A stretch of 64,000 bases of DNA from Gordionus sp. m RMFG-2023 (taxonomy: Eukaryota > Nematomorpha > Gordioida > Chordodea > Parachordodidae). The stretch's first letter is position 1. Each line of letters starts with the position of its first letter. Under the pieces are notes generated by a model. The model did not search any database and was not told the origin of the DNA. It saw only the letters and a list, made by a program, of their open reading frames with translations. The DNA lies in assembly GCF_954871325.1 (NCBI RefSeq), contig NC_088775.1, positions 35,751,561 to 35,815,560 of the forward strand, read 5' to 3'. The translations under genes and the position numbers were made by a program. Shown piece by piece: positions 10,492 through 19,237 of the stretch.

Positions 10492-10656
10492 ATGAATGCT
10501 GGCAAAAAAGAATTTTGTTTAGAGTGCCACAAAAACTATCAAACTCACCACCATAATGAAGATTGGTTCCAATGCCGTAATTGTCATTTATGGGCACATG
10601 GATCATGTTGTGATTTTAATCCATTTTTTATATGTAATAAATGTGTTGTATGTTAA
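10492..10656 (+). CDS. Cys/His-rich C-terminal segment of the pogo transposase (PHD-like)
   Basis: A 54-codon open stretch from ATG 10,492 to TAA 10,654-10,656: CLECHK, then HHHNEDWFQCRNCHLWAH, then CC and ICNKCVVC. The spacing of Cys and His pairs (C-x2-C, C-x2-C-x4-H-x2-C, C-x2-C) resembles the small zinc-binding PHD-like module found at the end of many jerky/pogo-like transposases. It is probably the last part of the same protein rather than a separate gene, although it is intact here. The likely role is zinc-dependent protein or chromatin contact (family inference). Confidence 0.6.
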   Translation: MNAGKKEFCLECHKNYQTHHHNEDWFQCRNCHLWAHGSCCDFNPFFICNKCVVC

Positions 10657-11074
10657 TATTATATGTTTGTTATGATTTTTATATGAAAAAAATGAATAAA
10701 ATGCTTAGAAAATGATAGTCTAAAACATGCCCCACAAAAGTATAATACGTCCCCCGTCTCTTTTTGATGACTCAAAAATTTTCATTTTTTTTAAATTTAA
10801 ATTTAAAAAAATATTATATATTTTTTTATTAGATATAATTTCTACCGTAGATAATTATATAAAGAATAAAATAACATCAAAATTATTTTGATAAATTATT
10901 TCTCCTCCTTTTCACAGCCTCTCAATTTTTTATGGACAATATAAACCCGGTCTCCCCTACTATTTAAATAAAAAGGATATACATAATTTTATTTCTAAAA
11001 AACAAGAAAAATATTATAAAAAGAAAATATATCCCAAAAAAGGAAACATAATTATCACAAAAATTGAGTGTATA

Positions 11075-12669
11075 TTACACTATAATACGATTAAAATGAT
11101 CTGAAGATGCATTTATCAAATGTATATTTAAATTAAAAATCAGTCCATTTTTGATAATGCAGAATATGTAATATATTTCATTTCCATTTTTACAATAAAT
11201 AATAATTGGCTTCTGGAAAAACGTAGCAGATGCTACGATATCTAATTCATACCCCCACGTTCCAAGTTGATGTTTTTTGTGTATCAACCAAATGTTTTAT
11301 TATATCCTTCCCCATAAAATCAGTAAAATCATTATTCCAACAGCATCATATAAGAGATTATAGATCCCCTTATAATTGCATGGTGATCCTCGCTGCCTGT
11401 GATCTCTTTGCTCAAGCAGCGATTCGGACATTTTTCCACCCTTTCTATCCGCAGTCGTGAGTTCCAGATCAGGACCTGTTGCCCGACTCATAAGGGATTT
11501 TATCCTTTTGCCTTTTTTGATAATCCCTTTTTTGTCTATCTTGGGCAACAAGTATATTTTCTTTTGCCCTTTTCCATACGACTGATAGGCTCATTATTCT
11601 TTCTAATAATTCACTCTCTTCAAAGTCATTCTCAATATTATTATTGATTTCCTTAACAATATCTGGCTCAATTTTCGAATTTCTGATGGCAGCTTTGCGT
11701 TCCGACCATACATCATATAAAATGGGGTGAATCCTGTAGATTTGTGGACACTGGTTTGCATTTCAAATAATACCCCCGGAAGAACCCTAGGCCATAGTGT
11801 TTGATCATCACTCAAAACCTTAAGTTTTGAATAGTACGATTATTCCTTTCTGTCAACCCATTAGCTTGAGGATGATATGCACTGCAAATGTGTTGCTCCG
11901 TTCCTGTCATTTTATGTAATCTCGTGGCTATTTCATTCACAAACTCTCTTGATCATTGATTTGTATCTATATTTTATAAAATCAAAAGTTTATAAATTAT
12001 CATAAATGCACATTTTTTAACCGATATATATTTATATAATTTGATTTACAGTTGCGCTGCCATGGCGGCAAATCCGACCATAAATAAATTTACAAGTCTC
12101 TTCAGCTGTCTTTGATTTCATAGGTTCTGCCTCAACCCATTTTGTGAAATAATCAGAGGCAACTGCAATACATGTGTAGCCTTCTTCTGAAGTGGGCAGG
12201 CTGCAAAGATCAATTCCTATTTGAGCCCATGGAAGAGGTGGTACATCTATTGGATTCAAAGTAGAAGAAATTTTAGAAAATCTTGTATTGGCCTTCTGAC
12301 ATCTATCACATGATTTTATAAAATCAATAGTGTCTTGAAATAATTTTGTCCACCAATATCTATAAACACAAAATAAACAAATTAACACCATAATAAATAC
12401 CTTTCAGAGAGTTTAAGTTGAGTTTTATTAATGCCTAGATGGGCACCAATAGCTTTAGATTCTAGGGATATATCTGATCCTTGGTGAATAATAGATATTA
12501 CCCTTTGTTTCTCTGCTTCATCCATTATTACTAAAGCTAATAAATAAATAGAAATTATTATTTTGTGATCACATTTACCTTCTTTATTCTTTATTTTTCT
12601 ATAAATATCTTCTTTAACAATAAAATTGTTTTCCGTACATCTAAAATTACTTTTTTTTACCTGGATCAT
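11075..12669 (-). pseudogene. Integrase plus OTU-protease gene, Ginger-like or gypsy-derived, broken
   Basis: Read on the minus strand. First comes an N-terminal block (about 12,669-12,404) with IIHQGSDISLESKAIGAHLG, a zinc-finger-side integrase segment. Next is the integrase core (about 12,362-12,040) with SCDRCQKAN, PWAQIGIDLCSLP and DYFTKWVEAEP, then a core end near 11,900 and HKSTGFTPFYMMYGRN (about 11,735). A further block (about 11,420-11,340) contains LSKEITGSEDHHAI, and the last (11,287-11,075) has LGTWGYELDIVASATFFQKP and SSDHF. The last two resemble the two halves of an OTU cysteine protease. Gaps of about 40-95 bp with GT...AG ends separate some blocks, suggesting introns. Integrase with OTU and introns fits Ginger-type cut-and-paste elements better than an LTR element, but I found no ends. 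It is broken, with several breaks. Confidence 0.7.
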
Positions 12670-12675
12670 TTTTAA

Positions 12676-13460
12676 GGAGTAAAGGATATTTTCCTGTTAC
12701 TAGATATTCTATTATTGTTTGAAATTTATCTACTATTGCTTGATAAAATTTATAATTATAAATCTAAATGTACCAATTTGATTCATTAAAAATTTTGTGA
12801 GCAGTAGAATATTTTCCTGTTATAAGTATTAGCAATAAAGGATATTTTTATATTTATCTGTTCCTGCTTGATATAAAATTATAATTATAAATTTAAATGT
12901 ACCAATTTGATCATTAAAAAATTGTGATATTTAAAAGCAGTAAAGGAAGGATATTTTCTGTCACTAAGTATTAGCAGCAAATGATATTTTTCTGTTACTT
13001 ATATTCTCTTATTGTTTGATATTTAATTTTTATTGCTTGATATAAATATAATTATAAATTAAATGTACCAATTTGATTCATTAAAAATTAGGTGATATTT
13101 TAAAGCAAGTATTGGCAGCAATTTATATAATTATAAATTTAAATGTATCAATTTGATTCATTAAAAATTTTGTGATATTTTAGCAATAAAGAAGAATATT
13201 TTCCTGTTATAAGTATTAGCAATAAAAAATATTTTTGACATTTATCTGTACTTGTTTATAAAAAATTATAATTATAAATTTAAGTGTAACATCATTAAAA
13301 AATTTTGATATTTTAAAGCAGTAAAGGAAATGTATTTTCTGCCACTAAGTATTAGCAGCAAATGATATTTTTCTGTTACTTATATTCTCCTATTTTGATA
13401 TTTAATTATTATTGCTTGATATAAATATAATTATAAATTTAAATGTACCGATTTCATTCA
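12676..13460. repeat. Degenerate tandem repeats, about 140-250 bp period, about five units
   Basis: Recurring words include GCAGTAAAGGA, ATATTTTCCTGTTA, TAAGTATTAGCAGCAAA, TATTGCTTGATATAAA and AAATGTACCAATTTGATTCA, in the same order with indels. They lie upstream (minus sense) of the integrase-OTU gene and could include its subterminal region. No coding sense. Confidence 0.7.
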
Positions 13461-13499
13461 TAAATTTTAGGTTTTATTCTTAAAGTTGAGGTTCGGTCA

Positions 13500-13698
13500 T
13501 AAATTATCAATACGGTATTGATTTTATAATATTATAGAATCAATACCGTATTGAATTTAGATGATATTGTTTTTACAATACTACACCGAGCTGGTAAAGT
13601 TTTTTTAAAAAAAATCGGGTTCTGGCCCGGCCGTCAAAAATTTTTAAAAATATTTTGGACAAGCCGGCTTGAAAAATTAGGCCCGATGCAGATCACTA
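13500..13698. repeat. Right inverted arm of the 6.5-kb composite
   Basis: Holds two CAATACGGTATTG/CAATACCGTATTG palindromes (about 13,509 and 13,541), then ACAATACTACACCGAG, a GC-rich block with GGCCCGGCCGTC, and the terminal GCAGATCACTA. It is the inverted partner of 7,203-7,365. The short plus-strand frame across it has no protein meaning. Confidence 0.7.
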
Positions 13699-13777
13699 AT
13701 CTAAATAATATGTATTCATCAAATATAAATTCGAAATTAATTTTGCACAAAAATGCTGTTATTAATTATTAAATATA

Positions 13778-13806
13778 CTAGCTGATAGCCCGTCAAGAAT
13801 GACGGG
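13778..13806 (-). mobile_element. Helitron-like 3' terminus
   Basis: On the minus strand: a perfect 7-bp hairpin CCCGTCA-TTCT-TGACGGG (13,789-13,806), then 7 nt, then CTAG (13,778-13,781), followed by T at 13,777. A GC-rich hairpin shortly before CTRR with a following T is the 3'-end signature of Helitrons. The body would lie to the right (13,807 onward) and the 5' TC end was not found. No Rep/helicase sequence is present, so at best this is a non-autonomous end. Confidence 0.5.
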
Positions 13807-14039
13807 TAATCAGAATTTTCTCCGTATGGATAAATAATTAATTTTACCTTTATTTGACGATGAATGAATCAGAATAATAGTCAAATGAGAGGAATAGATT
13901 ATCCGTATTCATCCTTCCAAGATTTCTATAAATTTTTAGAGCAAAGGCAAAATATATTATGAAAAATATGGATTAAAAAAAATATGATTTGTGAGTATGA
14001 TATCTATCAATTATTTTAAGAAATTTTCCACATCCAGAC

Positions 14040-14548
14040 GCAATGGTTTTTGCTCTCTCACTTCGTTTAAAATCTACATTCTTCTCAAAAAATCATTTAA
14101 ATGCTTTTAAAACCTACCTAAATACTCTTTTTAAAAAAGGCCTGCCATCATAGATTCGAATCAATTATGGGGGCACCTGATTATCTCACAAACACTGTTG
14201 TGGTATCCACCCCATTGCAATGGGCTATTTAGAAGATTATTGGCAAAAATAATTGCCATGGGTCAAAACTCAAGGTCTTAACTTATTAAGTATACTTATC
14301 AATTAGGATTTAGTGTTAAGGGAGAAGACATACCTTCGCATGCCATTTGTATTCCAAAATCCTCCTCCTAACATGCTATTATCAAAGTAGACTTTAAAAA
14401 TGCTTTCAATAGCAAATTTCGTGAACATTTCATAAATTGTTTTTATCCCAAATTTTCTGTTTATTCAAAATTCCTAGAGACATACAACATTAAAACGCCT
14501 TTATTCAGCACACGTGTCATAGATTCTGACAAAAGGATTCGGCAGGGG
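14040..14548 (+). pseudogene. LINE reverse-transcriptase fragment
   Basis: Blocks on the plus strand: LNAFKTYLNTLFKKGLPS (about 14,097-14,150), HPIAMGYL (about 14,215-14,238), RRLLAKIIAMG, then YQLGFSVKGEDIPSHA and IIKVDFKNAFNSKFREHF (about 14,375-14,430) to DKRIRQG. VDFKNAFNS is reverse-transcriptase motif A with its catalytic Asp, and RIRQG is the start of the R-QG motif. This form is common in LINEs that carry a restriction-like endonuclease. Defects: in-frame TAA at 14,279-14,281 and 14,369-14,371 and a frame change near 14,230. The fragment is cut inside the RQG motif by the LTR element at 14,549, and no continuation was found beyond it. Confidence 0.8.
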
Positions 14549-15006
14549 TGTTGTGATATGATATAAAATGTATTGATTTTTTGTGTTGAAATTAGGTTAT
14601 TGATGAAAAGTGTAAAGAAAAATATATATTGATTTGATATTATTGATTTTTTTAAAAAAGTTTATGTAAAAAAAGAAAAGAAAAATTAATATTTGTATTC
14701 ATTCTTCGCGTATATAAAATATATTTTTTTTTTGTACTGAAATTGAAAGAAATAAAACATTTTTACAAGAAAATTTGTGTACGTTGTTTTTCTTAACCAA
14801 AAGTCCGTAAGTCTTACCACTAATGTTTATGTAAAAAAAGAAAAGAAAAATTAATATTTGTATTCATTCTTCGCGTTTATAAAATATATATTTTTTTGTA
14901 CTGAAATTGAAAGAAATAAAACATTTTTACAAGAAAATTTGTGTACGTTGTTTTTCTTAACTAAAAATCCGTAAGTCTTACCACTAAGCATAAAGAGATC
15001 ACCACA
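14549..15006 (+). repeat. 5' LTR with an internal tandem duplication
   Basis: About 458 bp. A unit of about 165 bp (GTTTATGTAAAAAAAGAAAA through GTAAGTCTTACCACTAA) occurs twice in a row, at about 14,660 and 14,825. A TATATAAAATATATTTT stretch in each unit could hold the promoter. Confidence 0.75.
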
Positions 15007-15307
15007 GTGGTGCCGTGCATATTTAAAGATACCTACTTTGTAATTAGGTTAGGCGGAAAACCATTGACTACCATTATATAGATTAAAGGCCGAAAAGTAT
15101 AAAAAAAAAAATCGAAAAAAAAGGTAAAAATATTTTTTTTATATAAATTTATATGAATTGTTTTTTGGTAATATTAATAATTATGGCTATAATTTATTGT
15201 TTTACTTTTAAAATAATAAAAAAATTTTTAATAAAATTACTAATAAGCTTACTATAATATAAAAAATTGAAATTAAAAAAAAAATAAATAGTTAAAAATT
15301 TAAAGAA

Positions 15308-15460
15308 ATGTGTAATAGAAAAATAATTACCACTAAAAATTATTTTGAATTTAAAGAGTTAGCACTGGGAGAAATATATGCGAGTATAATTGTGATAATA
15401 ATTTTATGGATTGTGGGATATTTATGGTATAAGAAAAATGGAAATAAACAAATAGAATAA
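15308..15460 (+). CDS. Small ORF with a membrane-like segment before Gag
   Basis: ATG at 15,308, TAA at 15,458-15,460, 50 codons. After a polar start (MCNRKIITTKNYFEFKELA) there is a hydrophobic stretch, ASIIVIIILWIVGYLWY, followed by basic residues, the pattern of a single membrane anchor. It lies between the primer-site region and the Gag coiled coil of the LTR fossil. It may be part of that element or chance in AT-rich DNA; no family is recognised. Confidence 0.35.
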   Translation: MCNRKIITTKNYFEFKELALGEIYASIIVIIILWIVGYLWYKKNGNKQIE

Positions 15461-15465
15461 GATGT

Positions 15466-16215
15466 TTAAAGCAAATTGAGCAGGAAAAAAAGGAAATAGA
15501 AATTGAAAATAGAAAAAAAGAAAATGATGAAATTAAAAGAATAGAACAAGAAAAAAAGGAAATAGAAATTGAAAATAGGAAAAAAGAAAATGATGAAATT
15601 AAAAGAATAAAACAGGAAAAGAGAGAAATAGAAATTGAAAAATTGAAAAAAGATATGAGAGAACAATGGGAAGCGGAAAAGAAGAAAATAGAGGAAATGG
15701 AATTAAAGAAAAAAGAAGAAAAAGAAAAAATTGAATTAAAGAGAAAAGAGGAAGAAATACTGAAAATAGAAATGGCAGAAATGAAAATAAAAATAAAGGA
15801 ATTGGAGGATAAAAATGTAAATAAAAGGATAGAACAAAGTTATAAAAGTCAAAAAGAATGTTATAATTGTGGAAAAGTTGGGCATTTAAGCAGAGAATGT
15901 AATGCTAAAGTAAATCCAAGAGTATTACCAAAAATATGTAAAAGATGTGGAAATAAAGGACATATTGCGGAAGAATGTTATGTTCCGGCATATAAATTGG
16001 TAAATGGGAACAAAAAAAATGTGATTTCTTGTGAAAATTGTGGGAATTTAGGGCATAATAAAGATAATTGTTATAAAAATGAGCAGGGAATTTCTAAAGC
16101 GTTTCCAGCGGTAGACTATGTAGGAAATGAACAGAAGAATATGTTTAAAGAAATAACAGAGCGGATGTAACTTGTTATAAATGTAGAAATATTGGGCATT
16201 ATGCGAAGGATTGTA
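15466..16215 (+). pseudogene. Gag-like block: coiled coil and four CCHC zinc knuckles
   Basis: A long Lys/Glu/Ile heptad-like region with internal repeats (EQEKKEIEIENRKKENDEIK repeated) leads into zinc knuckles at 15,859-15,900 (CYNCGKVGHLSREC), 15,937-15,978 (CKRCGNKGHIAEEC), 16,030-16,071 (CENCGNLGHNKDNC) and 16,173-16,214 (CYKCRNIGHYAKDC). All keep C-x2-C-x4-H-x4-C. This is the nucleocapsid portion of Gag, which binds the element RNA. Four knuckles in a row is more than the one or two usual in gypsy elements. Confidence 0.85.
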
Positions 16216-16495
16216 CAGTAGAATGACTGTATGATAGTAAAGTAAAGACATCAGGAGGAGTGTCATCAAAGAATATATTGGATCATAAAGTTATGTTTAC
16301 AGGTTTACTGAATGATAATGAAATAAAAATGGAAAAGGGAGTAAATGATAATAAGAATTATGGGTTTCGTAAAAATATATTGGAGGATTTAAATCAAGAA
16401 AATCAAATATGTAATTTACCTATCTTTAATTTGAAGGATAGTAGGAATTATGATCAATGCCCATGGGTTAAAATTAATATAGAGAATAAATAAAT

Positions 16496-17213
16496 ATGGA
16501 TGTTATTAGACACAGGGGCAACCATTTCGGTTATGGGGTATGATGAATTTCAGGAATTATGGCCAAATAAATTTATAATTAAAGATAAAATGAGAATAAA
16601 ACAATTAAATGGATCTGAAGTTATGGTAGTGGGAAGGGTAAATTTACCGGTTTTGGTAAATGAAGAAATAATATATTTGGATTTGTGGATATTAAAAGAA
16701 AAAATTGGTGCTATTATGGGATGGTCTTGGATATCAAAGTTTGGGTTAGAAAATAATTTTTGGAATATGTTTCGAGGAAAAAATAAAAATAATGAAAGAA
16801 TTAGAATACCGGAAATCTCTATAAAAGAAATGGGTATCGATAAGATGGAAAATAAAATGGAAAAAGATCTGATTATTGAGAAAATTAAAGTTGAAAATGT
16901 AAAGATTAATAATCAGGAAATTAGTGATAATAGAAAAAAGGAAATGTGGAAGAATGAAATAATGAAACGTGATAAGATTAAGAATTTAGTGAGTAATTTC
17001 GAAGAACAAAAAGATGAATTTGAAAATATAATAATTAGTGATATGGAACTTAGTGATATTAAGAAAAAGGAAATTTTAGAAAATAAAAAAACGAGGTGGA
17101 AGAAAATTAAAAATTTGGTAAGTAATTTCGAAAAGTTCAGGAAAATGTTGAAATTTTTAAGGATGAAATATGTCAGGAGGAACCTGATGTTTCAGATAAA
17201 AATAGTGAAGTAA
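16496..17213 (+). pseudogene. Aspartic protease region of the gypsy fossil
   Basis: LLDTGATISVMGYDEF near the start holds the Asp-Thr-Gly active site (about 16,509), and GAIMGWSWISKFGL about 80 residues later matches the second conserved strand of retropepsins. A Lys/Glu-rich tail follows. The role in the family is cleavage of Gag-Pol. It belongs to the LTR element at 14,549-19,657. Confidence 0.85.
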
Positions 17214-17269
17214 ATATAATAAATAATCAGGAATTTGAGAAATTTATTGATTTAAAAAACGATGATAAT

Positions 17270-17671
17270 TTGGTGAATACGGGAACTGTCAATTTTGTGG
17301 AAATTCGTGGAAAGGAATCGATTTTGGAAGAGGGTAAAGTAATTTCAGAAAAATTTAAATTGAAAAAAAGTTATATAAATGATGAGGAAATATGTAAGGA
17401 TTCAAATTTAGAAAGAGAGAAAATACCTGTATCACAAAAATTTCCGGTGAAATTGGTAAGGAAAAAAGGTGATGATAGTGTAATAACAGAAGAAATTGAT
17501 GGAAGTCATGATTTAGGAATTTTAGAGGAGCCAGTTAAGGATTTGGTAAATAAATATAAAGATATTTTTGATGAAAAATTAGGTCGTTTAATAGATTATG
17601 AAGTAGATATACGTTTGAAGGAAGGATACATTCCACAATATTGTGCAGTACGTAGAGTGCCTTTTGAATGA
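17270..17671 (+). pseudogene. Leader of the reverse-transcriptase region
   Basis: The block VKDLVNKYKDIFDEKLGRL to YEVDIRLKEGYIPQYCAVRR to VPF is the segment that precedes the catalytic palm of Ty3/gypsy reverse transcriptases. Catalytic motifs were not recognised downstream. Confidence 0.75.
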
Positions 17672-17699
17672 ATATGGAAAAAATTAATAAAAGTAGAAG

Positions 17700-18490
17700 G
17701 AAATTTTGGAGAATTGGGGACTCTTTAAGGGCAGCCAACCTTAATTTGTTGACCGTTAATGTAAATATGTATAAATTGAGAGTTGGTAGAAAGTATAAAA
17801 GTCGGAAATGGGGTTAAGTGGCCATAGGACAATCGCTAAAGAATTAGTTATGTGTTGTATTTAACCCATTATGTTTTGAAATTTTGGAGTGAATAAAGAA
17901 TGTGTGTTGCATTAACTCATTCTGTTATTATTAGTGAATTATTTAATTAATTCAAATTCAGAAGAAATTTTATGGAAAAAAGGGAATAAATAATTGAGGG
18001 CAATGTTAAAGGAGATAATTAATTAGAGAAGTTGGTAAAATAAAAGTTATAAAAAGTTAAAATAGAATTTTTGAGAGTTTAAAAAAAAAGGAAAATTCTA
18101 ATAAGAGGGGGAACGCATTTAGGCGGCGTATGGTGTAAAAGAGAAATTTTTTAAAAAAATAAGAAGGAATTGAGGATAAAAAAAAAGAAAAAAAAACAAC
18201 TGGTAGGGTAATATGTAAAATATTTTTAAAGTTAAAGAAAGAGATGTAAAGGAAAAATTGTGTTATTTTCAAGTTTGGTATGTGTTATGTTAGTGTTTTA
18301 TTAAAAAGGAAGAAATAATAATAATAGTATTTTATTAATTTTTGCTGGTAGTAAAAAAAAAAATTATTAATTAAGAAGAAATTGTTGTGTTATCGGTTTT
18401 ATCTAGTTTTGTAAATTGTTTTGAAAGGTAAAAAGTTTTTGTTGAAAATTTTTATAAAACAAAGAAGAAAAGAAAAATTATTTTTAATTC
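17700..18490 (+). other. Non-coding stretch with a TATA/AATAAA pair
   Basis: Contains AAGTATAAAAGTCGG (about 17,790) and GAATAAAGAATGTG (about 17,891), a spacing seen in LTR-type promoter/polyadenylation units, then AT-rich DNA to the next coding block. It could be part of a separate solo LTR or the element's own non-coding region; I cannot define edges. Confidence 0.3.
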
Positions 18491-19061
18491 ATGGAGACAT
18501 TTTATATTAAGGCCCATAGAACTATGATTCAGGTGAATTCTTTGGATATGGCTAACCCATTGGCTGACAAATGGCATAATTTGTGGATTGATCAACAAAC
18601 AGGAGAAGGAGCAACACAAACATACTCGTATGGTCCTATGTCCTCGCAAGGAAAGGTGGCGTTACATGCAAATTACGCGTCTGGACCGGCTACTATTCCA
18701 ATGCGACAACTGGGGATGAGAGGAACCAACATAAACTGCTTCAATTGTGGTGGACCGGGGACATAAAGCTAGGGAGTGCGCAAGCGGGGTGAGCACATCG
18801 TACACGTTGAACAATGGGCTCAATCGTTGGGCTGGGGGGCAACAGCGGAGGATAATAGACGATTCACGATTAATAGCTAGGGAAGCAGAAGATTTTGCGG
18901 AACGGAGTCTGATGTATAAATTCCTTCCAGCAGCCGAAACTGTTTCATGTGGAGTGATGAAGAATTTGGGTAAAAGGGAAATTCAGGATGGAACTAGGAA
19001 TTCTAAAATGAGGGTCAAAAAAATAATAATTTTAACGAAAGCGGAACGGAGGTGGAAATGA
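18491..19061 (+). pseudogene. Extra 3' coding block with one CCHC knuckle
   Basis: Begins METFYIKAHRTMIQVNSLDM and, in contrast to the Lys/Glu-rich Gag, has balanced composition. It includes CFNCGGPG and the GHKARECASG segment, a CCHC zinc-knuckle signature, followed by an arginine-rich stretch (NRWAGGQQRRIIDDSRLIAR). It lies between the pol remnant and the 3' LTR of the fossil, where most gypsy elements have nothing or an env-like gene. It may be a Gag piece from another element or an accessory ORF. It is broken. Confidence 0.6.
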
Positions 19062-19237
19062 GCGACTCTATAGAGGAGTCCCTCATAAACGCTCCGGTCC
19101 CATGATTTTTTTTTGTGGTGTGAATATTTTTTTTATATAAATAAATTTTAGAGGTAATAGTTTTTTTTTTGTAGTGCATATTAAAAGGAAATTTTTATTA
19201 GCATGTACCCTGGATTTTATCCTTAGAAGAGGGTACA

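Larger units (their letters stand above)
8884..10656 (+). pseudogene. pogo/jerky-type DDE transposase, decayed, with PHD-like C-terminus
   Basis: The ATG at 8,884 starts MVRTYIRKTN, the usual start of jerky/pogo transposases. Blocks follow: a helix-turn-helix-side segment (about 9,063-9,206, ending SRLFAGLFPKQ), then the DDE_1 catalytic core (about 9,569-10,090) with GLTTVQRPNKV, LLILDNHKSH (second acidic residue) and LPPHCIHKLQPLDRNVFGPL (third), then SGIWPLNPLIF, and a terminal Cys/His segment. An acceptor TTTTCATAG precedes GLTTVQ, and donors GGTATAT (about 9,013) and CAAGTATTT fit introns. Defects: TGA at 9,105-9,107; TAG at 9,798-9,800 where families have Trp; a frameshift near 10,050-10,080 and more disorder after 10,200. 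About 110 residues holding the first catalytic Asp are missing between the second and third blocks. Confidence 0.85.
8444..10959 (+). mobile_element. pogo/Tigger-type Tc1-mariner transposon, about 2.5 kb
   Basis: The ends are perfect inverted repeats GGGGAGACCGGG (8,444) and CCCGGTCTCCCC (10,948-10,959), each bordered by TA (8,442-8,443 and 10,960-10,961), the target duplication of the Tc1/mariner/pogo superfamily. Subterminal GC-rich blocks (CCTGGGGAAGG near 8,810; ACGTCCCCCGTC near 10,750) mirror each other loosely. One transposase gene (8,884-10,656, plus strand) fills the interior. The structure is complete at its ends but the gene is decayed, so the copy would need a helper. Confidence 0.9.
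7203..13698. mobile_element. Composite bounded by inverted hAT-like ends, about 6.5 kb
   Basis: The left end TAGTGATCTGCA (from 7,203) and the right end read on the minus strand TAGTGATCTGCA (from 13,698) are inverted partners. Similarity continues inward: GGTGTAG and ATTGTAAAA, then copies of the palindrome CAATACCGTATTG, occur in both arms (left to about 7,365, right back to about 13,500). The left arm lacks part of the GC-rich block seen at right. The flanking octamers ATTCTAAT and ATCTAAAT are alike but not identical, so the duplication is only suggestive. The ends match the MITE at 974-1,258. Contents: minisatellites, a pogo transposon and an integrase-OTU gene. It could be a true long composite or two separate copies in inverse orientation. 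Confidence 0.55.

Noticed and set aside
13551-13772. 73-codon plus-strand frame across the right inverted arm
   Set aside because: It runs over the transposon end and its palindromes; no protein similarity.
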